Assembly (NCBI RefSeq): GCF_900108055.1
Contig: NZ_FNWJ01000001.1
Span: forward strand, 186,001-250,000
Length of the DNA stretch: 64,000 nt
Direction of reading: 5' to 3'
Source of the DNA: Thermoleophilum album
GTDB lineage: Bacteria > Actinomycetota > Thermoleophilia > Solirubrobacterales > Thermoleophilaceae
Below the pieces are notes generated by a model, which made no database searches, was not told where the DNA came from, and was given only the letters and a program-made list of their open reading frames with translations. The translations under genes and the position numbers were made by a program. Shown in pieces: positions 27,569 to 35,567 of the stretch (position 1 is its first letter; each line of letters begins with the position of its first letter).

Positions 27569-29245
27569 TCAGGAGACCTGCGACGCCGCCGCGATCGACC
27601 GCGGCTGCAGCTCGCGCTCGTAGCGCTCACGCAGCACGCGCTTGAGGATCTTGCCGGTGGCGTTGCGTGGTAGTTCGTCGAGCACGTAGATCTCGCGCGG
27701 CACCTTGTAGCGGGCGAGGTTTTCGCGCACCCACTTCTTGAGCTCGTCTGCCTGCACCTGGGCACCGGCCTCGAGCGCGACGAAGGCGACCAGTCGCTGG
27801 CCCCACTCTTCGTCGTCGACGCCAATACAGGCTGCTTCGCGCACGGCCGGATGGCGAGCCAGGCAGTCTTCGACTTCCTGCGGGAAGACGTTCTCGCCGC
27901 CGGAGACGATCATCTCGTCGTCGCGCCCCTCGACGAAGAGCCGACCAGCCGAGTCGAAACGGCCGACGTCGCCCGTCGCCATCAGGCCGTCGATGACCTG
28001 CTTGCTGTTGCCGTCGGTGTAGCCCTCGAAGAGCATCGGGTTACCGACGAAGATGCGTCCGGTGCGGCCGGGAGGCACCGGCCTGCCTTCTTCGTCGAAG
28101 AGCTTGACGACGGTGCCGCGCGGCGGCGTGCCGGCGGTGCCCGGTGCGGCCCGCAGCTCTTCCGGGGTCGCGATCGTCGCCCAGGCCACCTCGGTGGAGC
28201 CGTAGAGGTTGTAGAGGTTGTCGCCGAACTCGTCCATCCAGCGGATCGCTAGATCGCCCGGCAGGGCCGATCCGGAGACGGCGACGACCTTCAGGCACGA
28301 GACGTCGTAACGACGACGGACTTCGACCGGCAGCTCGAGTATCCGCTTGAGCATCACGGGGACCGCGGCCAGCGAGTAGCAGCGGTGCTGGGCGACCGTC
28401 GCCAAACAGTCCTCGGGATCGAAACGGCGTCGCAGCACGTAGGTGGAGCCGATCAGCAAGCCGATCTGGAAGTGCGCAAGCCCCCAGGAGTGGAACAGCG
28501 GCGACGCGATGTGCGTCCGCTGACGGGCCTTCAGCGGGATCTTCGAGAGGAAGCTGACGGCGGGATCGATCGAGTCCGGCGTGGGCCGGCGCGCACCCTT
28601 CGGCGTGCCAGTCGTTCCGGAGGTCAGGATCGTCACCTTCGGGGTGCGGCCGGGCGGATCCGGGTTGCGCTGGTCGCCTTCGGCGATCAGCTCCTCGAGC
28701 GTCGGATCCGGAGCTTTGAGGCTGTCGTGCCACGCCACGAAGCGCTTGCGCCGCCGCGCAGCCGGCCGCACCAGCTCCGCGAACTCTTCGTCGTAAACGA
28801 CCGCGTCGGGCGACTCCCGCTTGATCACGTCGGCGAGCTGGGGGCCGGCGAACATCGTGTTCAGAAACAGCGAGTCGGCGCCGAGCTTGGAAGCCGCGAA
28901 GACCGTCTCCATGAAACCGCGGTGGTTGCGACACATGATCGCCACCTGGGATCCCGGACCGAGCCCGCGCGCCTTGAGCGCGTCGGCGAGCGCGTTGGTG
29001 CGGCGATTCACCTCGGAGAAGGTGAGGGTCCCGATCTCGTCGATGATCTGCGGCTCGTCCGGAAAGCGTGCGGCCAACGCGATCGAGGCGGCTCCCGGGG
29101 ACGGCCCCCAACGCGCCAAGGTCCGTGCGAAAGCGAGCGCCCGGTCGGGTCGCATCGGGCGAATCACGCCGCGCTCGGCCAGGATCTTCAGCGTTCCCAG
29201 GTGGTAGGCGACGCGGTCGGCAAGCTCGAACAATCTGTCGGTCAC
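27569..29245 (-). CDS. AMP-forming acyl-CoA synthetase (FadD-like)
   Basis: 558 residues from GTG 29245, which has GGAG eight bases upstream. It activates a fatty acid with ATP and CoA. P-loop-like ILTSGTTGTPKGARRP, YNLYGSTEVAWATIA, VEGRDDEMIVSGGENVFPQEVE and the catalytic lysine in LPRNATGKILKR are all present. A first ~45 residues before the adenylation fold resemble mycobacterial FadD12-type ligases. Chain-length preference cannot be read. It fits the acyl-CoA oxidation genes elsewhere in the window. The 281 bases upstream (29246-29526) show nothing convincing. Confidence 0.93.
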   Translation of the reverse strand: MTDRLFELADRVAYHLGTLKILAERGVIRPMRPDRALAFARTLARWGPSPGAASIALAARFPDEPQIIDEIGTLTFSEVNRRTNALADALKARGLGPGSQVAIMCRNHRGFMETVFAASKLGADSLFLNTMFAGPQLADVIKRESPDAVVYDEEFAELVRPAARRRKRFVAWHDSLKAPDPTLEELIAEGDQRNPDPPGRTPKVTILTSGTTGTPKGARRPTPDSIDPAVSFLSKIPLKARQRTHIASPLFHSWGLAHFQIGLLIGSTYVLRRRFDPEDCLATVAQHRCYSLAAVPVMLKRILELPVEVRRRYDVSCLKVVAVSGSALPGDLAIRWMDEFGDNLYNLYGSTEVAWATIATPEELRAAPGTAGTPPRGTVVKLFDEEGRPVPPGRTGRIFVGNPMLFEGYTDGNSKQVIDGLMATGDVGRFDSAGRLFVEGRDDEMIVSGGENVFPQEVEDCLARHPAVREAACIGVDDEEWGQRLVAFVALEAGAQVQADELKKWVRENLARYKVPREIYVLDELPRNATGKILKRVLRERYERELQPRSIAAASQVS

Positions 29246-29526
29246 CTCGAATCTCCTTCGCTGGGCTGAGTCTCTGGCGGGGCGCGATCATCTCACGCGA
29301 ATGCCCGCCACATTGGTCGGCCTCTCTTGGATCGGCACGGGGGCGCCGAGTTTTGACACCGGCTCGCGGCGCCGGCGTAGCTCGCGCATGGTGCCGCCCG
29401 CGCGCTCCGCACCGCGCCTCGAGCCGCGAAATAGATCGCTACCGCGTAGCTAGCTAAGTATCGCAGGGTTCCCTGCTTCGCGAAAAACCGCCAGTCCGTC
29501 GCCGAGACACAAGACGGCGCTCACCG

Positions 29527-30558
29527 TCAGGAGTCCGGTGCCTCGGGGTCGTCGAAGACTTCCTTGCGCCAGGGCGGATCGACCGGCCCATGCGCCCGGT
29601 AACCAGCTCGCGAGCGCGGGTTGCGATCGATCGGCACGAGCACGATGTCGGCCGGCGCCACGAACGTTCCATCGCGCGCCCGCACCGGGCGCCCCTGCGG
29701 GTCGAGGGTATTGGCGTGACTGCCCTCGTCGACCTGTGTCCACCCGCCGTAGGGCAGCCAGCGAACGCAACTGCGCCGCACCGCCGGCAGCCGCTGTGTC
29801 ACCGCTCTGAGCCCGGGCAAGGGGATCGCGCGAGGCAGCTCGTCGCGAATGATTTGTCGCGCCTTGTCGAACGTGCCCAAGCGGCAGGGAAACCAGTCCC
29901 CGTGGTGCGACGCTCGCGCGTAGACGCGGCCGTCGCGCTCGAACTTGAGTTCGTACGCCTCCCAATCGTCGGCGTGGTAGCCCGGTCCGGGCCGTCCGAA
30001 CGCACCGAAGATCGGGTCGACCAGTGTCCGCGTTCGCGAGTCCGGGTAGTAAAGCCAGTACTGAACGTATAGCCGTGCGGCCACGCGCCGAACCCTCACG
30101 AACGCGACGATCGGCCGGCCGTGGGATGTGCGCGAGACCGCTCCGCCGGCCGTCCGCAAACGGGCGCAAGCGGGCCGCCGGCAGCTACGCCAGTCGACCG
30201 GGAAGTCCAGCTCCTGAGCTTGGTGACGACCGCGGAGGCCGCTGGGTAGGTGCGGAGTGTTAGCGAGCGATCGCTCGCGCGCCCGGTAGACGAGTCCGGG
30301 TGCGTGATCCCGTACCAGCTCCGCGACCTCGGACCCGTAGGCCCGGCGCAACGCGCCGTCGCCGCGATCGCAGTCGCTACCGCTGATCGCGCAGACTAAG
30401 TGACGAGCGAAGCCGGTAGCGAAGCGCAAACCGTCGACCCGCTCGCCGCCTACAACTGCGGCCGCGCCGAGCGTCAAGGCCAGCACTAGGGTCGCGCCAA
30501 GCCACTCGAGCGTGGCCTGAGCGCTCTGCTCGCGGAGTCTCGAAAGCGGCTTTGGCAC
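29527..30558 (-). CDS. Unrecognised secreted/anchored protein with pilin-like N-terminus
   Basis: 343 residues. The N-terminus, basic then QATLEWLGATLVLALTLG, resembles class III signal or TadE/Flp-type leader segments of actinobacterial pseudopilins. About residues 165-235 contain a striking block: YVQYWLYYPDS, GYHADDWEAYELKFERDG and ARASHHGDWFPC, rich in aromatic and His/Asp residues. It is reminiscent of Vps62-like beta-sandwich proteins, but I do not recognise the family with confidence. Six or more cysteines suggest disulphides outside the membrane. It stands alone, divergent from the SCP2-hydrolase gene. The start used is the ATG at 30558. Confidence 0.6.
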   Translation of the reverse strand: MPKPLSRLREQSAQATLEWLGATLVLALTLGAAAVVGGERVDGLRFATGFARHLVCAISGSDCDRGDGALRRAYGSEVAELVRDHAPGLVYRARERSLANTPHLPSGLRGRHQAQELDFPVDWRSCRRPACARLRTAGGAVSRTSHGRPIVAFVRVRRVAARLYVQYWLYYPDSRTRTLVDPIFGAFGRPGPGYHADDWEAYELKFERDGRVYARASHHGDWFPCRLGTFDKARQIIRDELPRAIPLPGLRAVTQRLPAVRRSCVRWLPYGGWTQVDEGSHANTLDPQGRPVRARDGTFVAPADIVLVPIDRNPRSRAGYRAHGPVDPPWRKEVFDDPEAPDS

Positions 30559-30629
30559 GGCGCCGCTCGAACGTAGGCCTCACTCCGTCGCGTGCGGGTG
30601 AAGCAGGTGACGACATCACGACGAAAAGG

Positions 30630-30644
30630 TTGCGAATGTCGCAA
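30630..30644. promoter_or_regulatory. Inverted repeat in the divergent promoter region
   Basis: TTGCGA-ATG-TCGCAA, perfect six-base arms, lies in the 175-base divergent region between the unknown secreted protein and the SCP2-hydrolase gene. It is followed by TGTCGATACATACT, a relatively AT-rich patch that could hold a -10 element for the plus-strand gene. A binding site for a dimeric regulator is inferred. Confidence 0.4.
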
Positions 30645-30733
30645 GCGAAAGTGTCGATACATACTGAGTAGGTGACCCGCTCGCAATCGGCGCATAGGAG
30701 TCCGGCGTACGTGGTAGTCGTAGGGAGAAGCTT

Positions 30734-31969
30734 GTGAGCGCTGTCCGCCGAGCCCCATGGGAAGAGCCCCCGGCGCCGCTAGTTCGGCTGCTCGAGCGCT
30801 ACGACGAGCGCTTCATCGACCTTCCGGAGGGTCACGCGCGGCTGCGACTCGAGCTCGGCGAGCAAGAAGCTGTCGACTGCCTGCTCGAGACCGGCGCGCC
30901 ACCACGCTTACTTCCCCCCCGGGGCGGCGCCGACGCGGTGATCAGCGCCAGCCCCGCCGCGTGGCGTGCACTGGCCCACGACCTACGCGACGGTATGCGG
31001 GTATTTCGCAGCGGTGGCCTGCGAGTGCGCCGCAACCTGCACATCGGTGTGGGTTTCCTGGCCGCAACGTCGGTGGACGAGCCGGGACGGCTGCGTTTCC
31101 GGCGCGCCCGCACGAGCATTGGCGAGATCTCTTTCTGCGAGGCGGGTAGCGGCGAGGCGGTAGTCTGCCTGCACGGCCTCGGCGGTACCAAAGCGTCCTT
31201 CTTGCCGACGCTGGCCGCGCTCGCCGGGCCGTACCGAGTGATCGCACTCGACCTACCCGGGTTCGGCGACTCGGCGAAGCCTCTCCGCGCCCCCTACGAC
31301 GCACCTTGGCTGGCGGCGATGGTGGCGGAGTTCCTTGACGCGCTTGGCATCGACCGCGCCCACCTGGTCGGCAACAGCATGGGCGGACGTGTCGCCATCG
31401 AGCTAGCGCTGGCAAAGCCAGAGCGCGTACGGTCGCTCGGCCTTTTGTGCCCCTCGCTGGCTTGGTTGCGACGTCGGCAGGCCGCGCCCCTGGTACGCGT
31501 TCTGCGCCCGGAACTCGGGATCCTCCAGCTCACGCCGCGCCCGCTGGCCGAGTTCTTCGTTCGCCGCCTGATCCCCGGCGCGGCCGCTGACGGCTGGGCG
31601 GCGGCCGGTGTCGACGAGTTCCTGCGCGCGTACTGCACGGCGCGGGGGCGCGCGGCCTTCTACGCCTGTGCGCGCAACATCTACCTCGAGCCCGCCCACG
31701 GCGAGCGCGGTTTCTGGCGGCGACTGGGCGAGCTGGAGCCGCCCGCGTTGTTCGTGTGGGGGCGGCGCGATCAACTGGTGCCCGCGAGCTTCCGCAGGCA
31801 CGTGCAGCGCGTACTTCCTCGCGCTGAGCACCTGATCTTGCCGGGCGGTCACGTGCCGCAGGTGGAGAATCCGCAGCGCACGCACGCGGCACTCGACGCA
31901 CTCTTTCGGAAGGCGGCGCGCAAGCACCGGCGTAACGCCGCGGCGCGCCGGAAAGTCCGCGCCGCGTAA
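30734..31969 (+). CDS. SCP2-like domain fused to an alpha/beta hydrolase
   Basis: 411 residues from GTG 30734 with AGGGAG at good spacing. Residues ~35-115 look like an SCP2 sterol-carrier-type lipid-binding fold (GADAVISASPAAWRALAHDLRDG...FRSGGLRVRRN). Residues ~130-390 are an alpha/beta hydrolase with oxyanion HGLGG, nucleophile GNSMGG, acid GRRDQLVP and histidine GGHVPQVE. A cytoplasmic lipid or ester hydrolase with its own lipid-binding module is inferred. A basic Arg/Lys-rich tail ends the protein. Adjacent plus-strand genes begin 43 bases downstream. Confidence 0.8.
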   Translation: MSAVRRAPWEEPPAPLVRLLERYDERFIDLPEGHARLRLELGEQEAVDCLLETGAPPRLLPPRGGADAVISASPAAWRALAHDLRDGMRVFRSGGLRVRRNLHIGVGFLAATSVDEPGRLRFRRARTSIGEISFCEAGSGEAVVCLHGLGGTKASFLPTLAALAGPYRVIALDLPGFGDSAKPLRAPYDAPWLAAMVAEFLDALGIDRAHLVGNSMGGRVAIELALAKPERVRSLGLLCPSLAWLRRRQAAPLVRVLRPELGILQLTPRPLAEFFVRRLIPGAAADGWAAAGVDEFLRAYCTARGRAAFYACARNIYLEPAHGERGFWRRLGELEPPALFVWGRRDQLVPASFRRHVQRVLPRAEHLILPGGHVPQVENPQRTHAALDALFRKAARKHRRNAAARRKVRAA

Positions 31970-32012
31970 CCGCAGGCGGCGAGCGGTCCAACCCTTCCGC
32001 TAGAAAGCCGGC

Positions 32013-33098
32013 GTGCTTGTGCACCGCTGCAAGATCCGCGCGGCGTTCCGAGCCACGCGCGGCCGGCGTCAGCTAGCGCTGCTGGCACACGCGCGCGCGG
32101 CCGGGCGGGTTGCTGCCGTGGGCACCCTGGCCGTCTGCGCCGCCGTCTTTGCGGCAGCCTGCGGCGGCGAGGAGCGGGCGGCACCACGCCCCGTGACGGT
32201 GGCGCTCGACTTCGCCCCCAACCCGGTCCATGCGCCGATCTTCGCGGCCCGCGCCGAGGGACTCGACCGCCGGCACGGCGTGCGCTTGCGGATCCGGGCA
32301 CCAGGGTCGGCACCGGACTCGCTGAAACTGCTCGAGGCTGGCCGCGTCGATCTCGGCGTGCTCGATATCCAGGACCTCGGGCTGGCGCGCGAACGCGGCG
32401 TCGATGTGGTCGCGGTCGGGGCGCTGGTCGATCGCCCGCTGGCGGCCCTGATTGCGCGCGCAGCGATCGCCCGACCGCGCGATCTCGAGGGCCGCCGCGT
32501 GGGGGTCTCGGGACTGCCCTCGGACCCGGCTGTCGTGCGCGCGGTGGTGGCGGGGGACGGTGGCGATCCGCGCCGCGTGCGTTACCTCACGGTCGGCTTC
32601 GGCGCTGTGCGCAGCCTGATCACCGGACGTATCGATGCGGCGCCGGTGTTCTGGAACGCCGAGGGCGTCGCCCTGCGCTTGCAAGGCGCGCGTGTTCGCG
32701 AGTTCCGCTTGGAACGCTTTGGAGCCCCACGCTTCCCGGAGGTCGTACTCGTCACCAGCCGGTCGCGGCTGCGCCACGAGGGGGCGACGATCGGCCGTGC
32801 GCTTGCAGCCATCGCGGACGGAATCGCAGCGGTGCGCCGCGACCCGGAACGCGCCACGAGCTTGATCGTCCGCGCCGGTGGCGGCGATCGTCGACTGGTG
32901 CGAGCGCAGCTCGACGCGGTGCTCCCGGTCTTCGCCGACGATTTGCGTGTGCCACGGAGTGCGCTGGCCGGCTGGGCGGATTTCGCCGTGCGCTTCGGAA
33001 TCCTGCGCCGGCGTCCCGCGCTTTCCGAAACCTTCGCGCTACGCCTACGCTCGGGTGCCGACGTGGGTGCCGTCGGACACCGCCGCACCGCGAGCTAG
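32013..33098 (+). CDS. NMT1/THI5-like substrate-binding lipoprotein (orphan)
   Basis: 361 residues from GTG 32013. A long basic N-region leads to a hydrophobic segment and a lipobox-like AAAC (about residue 50), so a lipoprotein is predicted. The body matches NMT1/THI5-type ABC binding proteins: VTVALDFAPNPVHAPIFAARAEGLD near the start and SGLPSDPAVVRAVVAGDGGDP. Such proteins bind pyrimidine precursors of thiamine, aromatic or alkane sulfonates, or nitrogen heterocycles. No permease or ATPase is adjacent, and the 43-base gap upstream is too short for a TPP riboswitch. Ligand unknown. Confidence 0.8.
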   Translation: MLVHRCKIRAAFRATRGRRQLALLAHARAAGRVAAVGTLAVCAAVFAAACGGEERAAPRPVTVALDFAPNPVHAPIFAARAEGLDRRHGVRLRIRAPGSAPDSLKLLEAGRVDLGVLDIQDLGLARERGVDVVAVGALVDRPLAALIARAAIARPRDLEGRRVGVSGLPSDPAVVRAVVAGDGGDPRRVRYLTVGFGAVRSLITGRIDAAPVFWNAEGVALRLQGARVREFRLERFGAPRFPEVVLVTSRSRLRHEGATIGRALAAIADGIAAVRRDPERATSLIVRAGGGDRRLVRAQLDAVLPVFADDLRVPRSALAGWADFAVRFGILRRRPALSETFALRLRSGADVGAVGHRRTAS

Positions 33099-33107
33099 CT
33101 TCACCGC

Positions 33108-34106
33108 GTGCGGCTCTTAACCTCGCTTGAGGAGGCGATCGGCGCCGCCGCGTCTCGGCAGACAGAAGCGGCCAACGAGCCGATCTGGATCGACCTCGAG
33201 TGCCCGGCGCAGGAGCTCCGTGCGGATGGGTTGCCGCAGCTCCTACCGGCCGAACTGCGCGACGAGTTCGCCGAGCGAGCTCGGTTATTAGCGATCGAAG
33301 CGCAGAGTGGACCGGCCGCCGTGGAGCGCGCGGACGGCGAACCACCGCCGTTGCCGAAACCGGACCTCGTCACCACCAACGGCGCGATTCTCTGCTCGCT
33401 GGCCGCGGCTGATCGTGCAGGCCGGGCGCTGGCCGTTTTGCTCGTGGCCTCGGCCGAGGTCGTAGTGAGCTGGCGCGAGCGGCCGCTTCAGGAGCTCGAG
33501 GAGCTGCGGACAGCGCTACCGGCGACGGCACACCAGCTGGTCGCGTCGATTGTCGCGCGCACCGCCGGCACCCTCGACCAACTCCTTGATCCCTTCGACG
33601 AGCATCTCGCGGAGCTCGAGCGTCTCGCCGGCAGCGCGCACAAGTCCGCTTGGCGTGCAGCTGCAAGGGAAATCCCGCCGTTGCGCCGCCAAGCGCTGGC
33701 GATCCGCAGGCTGGCGCGCCAACAGGGGACGGTGGCGGAACGCCTCAGCGGACGTTTCGAGCTCGCCGGTGAGAGCACACCGGCGCTCGCTCGACTGCGC
33801 GAGGCCCGCGCGGAGGCCGAGGCGGCGGCCGCTGAGGCCAACGACGTGCTCGAGCTGCTCGCCTCGATCGCGGAGCTGATCGCGGGCAACACCGCCAACC
33901 GCCTCAACGAGGTGACCGAGCGGCTCACCCTGGTCGCAGTGATCTTCCTGCCGCTCACCTTCATCACCGGTTTCTTCGGCATGAATTTCGGCTGGATGGT
34001 CGATCACATCCGCTCGCCCCTCGCCTTCGTCACGCTCGGCCTGGTCCTGCCACTGCTCGCGCTGGCGCTGACACTGGTCGCCGTCGTACGCCTGGAACGC
34101 GACTAG
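33108..34106 (+). CDS. CorA-type divalent metal ion channel
   Basis: 332 residues from GTG 33108. A long helical cytoplasmic N-terminal domain is followed by two C-terminal membrane helices with the pore motif in TGFFGMNFGWM (GMN signature present). It would conduct Mg2+, Co2+ or Ni2+ by gradient. The residue after GMN is usually part of an MPEL-like loop; here FGWM, which is common among ZntB/CorA outliers, so the ion is uncertain. It lies 9 bases after the binding protein. Confidence 0.9.
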   Translation: MRLLTSLEEAIGAAASRQTEAANEPIWIDLECPAQELRADGLPQLLPAELRDEFAERARLLAIEAQSGPAAVERADGEPPPLPKPDLVTTNGAILCSLAAADRAGRALAVLLVASAEVVVSWRERPLQELEELRTALPATAHQLVASIVARTAGTLDQLLDPFDEHLAELERLAGSAHKSAWRAAAREIPPLRRQALAIRRLARQQGTVAERLSGRFELAGESTPALARLREARAEAEAAAAEANDVLELLASIAELIAGNTANRLNEVTERLTLVAVIFLPLTFITGFFGMNFGWMVDHIRSPLAFVTLGLVLPLLALALTLVAVVRLERD

Positions 34107-34139
34107 CACGCGCAGCGGCGGTGCGCGAGAATCGCGCCC

Positions 34140-34841
34140 GTGGCCGGCTGGCGGGCGTCAGATCGAGGGGGCAACGGGGACGACCAGTCCAGCGCCGTCA
34201 CCAAGCGTCCCCCCACCCTGAGCGAGCTAACGCGCCTGGACGACGCCGAACTGCTGGTTCTAATTCGCGAGGCTCGCGCAGCGGGCGACGAGGAGACAGC
34301 GCGGCGGGCCGCTGACACCCTGTTCGCCGGCTACATCCCGCACCTGCAGAAGCGGGCACTCTTGAGGCTGCGAAACACCCGTTTCGAAGGGCAGATCGAT
34401 GACGTAATCCAAGAGACCCTCGCCGCCGCTTTGTCCTTCTCCTTGCGAGGCCAGACCGCCCAGGCGTTCCGGGCTTGGCTACACACAATCCTCGAGCGGC
34501 GCATCGCCGACCTCTTCCGCGGCCGTGGCCAAGATCGCCTCGCTGCCGATCTTTCGCTCGATGACGCGGCGGGGCCGGCGGGACCACGTACCGACGCCGA
34601 CCTCGCGGACTTGCTGCACTGTCGGGACGCCCTGCAGGAGGAACTGGGACGACTCAGCGATCGCCACCGTCAGCTCGTCTCAATGATCCTCTTCCGAGGG
34701 TTCTCGACCGCGGAGGCCGCACGCCTCACGGACCTCTCGTTGGACAACGCCTACCAAATTTTGTCGCGCTTCCAGCGGCGGGTGCTCGCGAGATTCAAGG
34801 AACCGGACGAACTACCAGTCGAGGAATCCAGCAGTGCCTGA
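34140..34841 (+). CDS. Sigma-70 family (ECF-like) RNA polymerase sigma factor
   Basis: 233 residues from GTG 34140. Region 2 spans about 65-130 (LFAGYIPHLQKRALLRL, then DDVIQETLAAAL, matching the DDxxQETF-type core-binding helix). Region 4 is about 165-225 (LQEELGRLSDRHRQLVSMILFRGFSTAEAARLTDLSLDNAYQILSRFQRRVL). Region 3 is absent, as in ECF sigmas. The stop overlaps the next gene by eight bases, implying coupled translation with an XRE-like regulator, followed by an ImmA protease. No classical anti-sigma zinc finger or membrane gene is adjacent. Confidence 0.88.
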   Translation: MAGWRASDRGGNGDDQSSAVTKRPPTLSELTRLDDAELLVLIREARAAGDEETARRAADTLFAGYIPHLQKRALLRLRNTRFEGQIDDVIQETLAAALSFSLRGQTAQAFRAWLHTILERRIADLFRGRGQDRLAADLSLDDAAGPAGPRTDADLADLLHCRDALQEELGRLSDRHRQLVSMILFRGFSTAEAARLTDLSLDNAYQILSRFQRRVLARFKEPDELPVEESSSA

Positions 34842-35484
34842 GGGCGACCACGAGATGACGCTGTTCGAGCGCCTCGCCGCGTTCGCGCAGGCGTTCGCGG
34901 CGGGGGAGGACCCGGACCCTTTTGCCTACACCGAAGGGCTCACGGAGGTCGAGCAGCGGGCGCTGCTGGGGTTCATCGACGCCTACCTCCGCGAGGCGCC
35001 GCGGCTCGCACCCGAGCTCGTGGCAGAGTCGCTGCGCGATCGCATCACCGAACGCGCGTGGCGCGCCGTCGCCGGGCGATCGGGGCTTTGGCCACTGCTT
35101 TTGCCCGCATTACGGGAGCGGGCGCGCAAGCTGCGTCGCGAGGTGGTCGCCGAGCTCGCCGCGCGCCTTGGGGCGAGCAGTCGTGAAGCGAAGATCGCCG
35201 ACTACTACCACCGCATGGAGCAGGGGTCGCTGCCAGCGGCGGGGGTTTCCGACACGGTGCTCGAAGCACTGGCAAAAGTGCTCGGGACAACCCTCGAGGA
35301 GCTGCGGCAGGCCGGTCGCGCGCTGCCCGCGCTTGGTCCGGAGCCTCGAACGTCGTCGGTCTTCGCTCGCACCGCCGAGCAGCCGAGCGAACCCTCGGAG
35401 GAGTCACGAAGCCCGAGCGCTAATTCGTGGGACGAATGGGACGAGATCGACCGCCTGTTCCTCGGCGGACCGCCGCCACAGTGA
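34834..35484 (+). CDS. XRE-like regulator paired with the sigma factor
   Basis: 216 residues from GTG 34834; an ATG at 34855 is an alternative start. Residues ~100-170 look like a divergent XRE helix-turn-helix (ELAARLGASSREAKIADYYHRMEQGSLPAAGVSDTVLEALAKVLGTTLEEL in pieces: LAARLGAS, YYHRMEQGSLP, VLEALAKVLGTTLEEL). The N-terminal ~95 residues are helical and unrecognised; the C-terminal ~45 are acidic and Ser/Glu-rich. I infer an inhibitor or co-regulator of the sigma factor and a likely substrate of the downstream ImmA-type protease. The HTH assignment is by eye and moderate. Confidence 0.6.
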   Translation: MPEGDHEMTLFERLAAFAQAFAAGEDPDPFAYTEGLTEVEQRALLGFIDAYLREAPRLAPELVAESLRDRITERAWRAVAGRSGLWPLLLPALRERARKLRREVVAELAARLGASSREAKIADYYHRMEQGSLPAAGVSDTVLEALAKVLGTTLEELRQAGRALPALGPEPRTSSVFARTAEQPSEPSEESRSPSANSWDEWDEIDRLFLGGPPPQ

Positions 35485-35567
35485 TGAACGCGGAGCGCGG
35501 CGTCAGCAGTCCGGGTCACGGCGCGACGTCATGAGCAAACGATGCCGACGACCGCGAAGGAGCGACC

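Noticed and set aside
29354-29384. TTGACA as a -35 element on the plus strand
   Set aside because: No -10 at 16-18 bases and no plus-strand gene within more than 1.3 kb downstream.
31970-32012. TPP riboswitch before the NMT1-like gene
   Set aside because: Only 43 bases are available and the THI-box sequence is not there.
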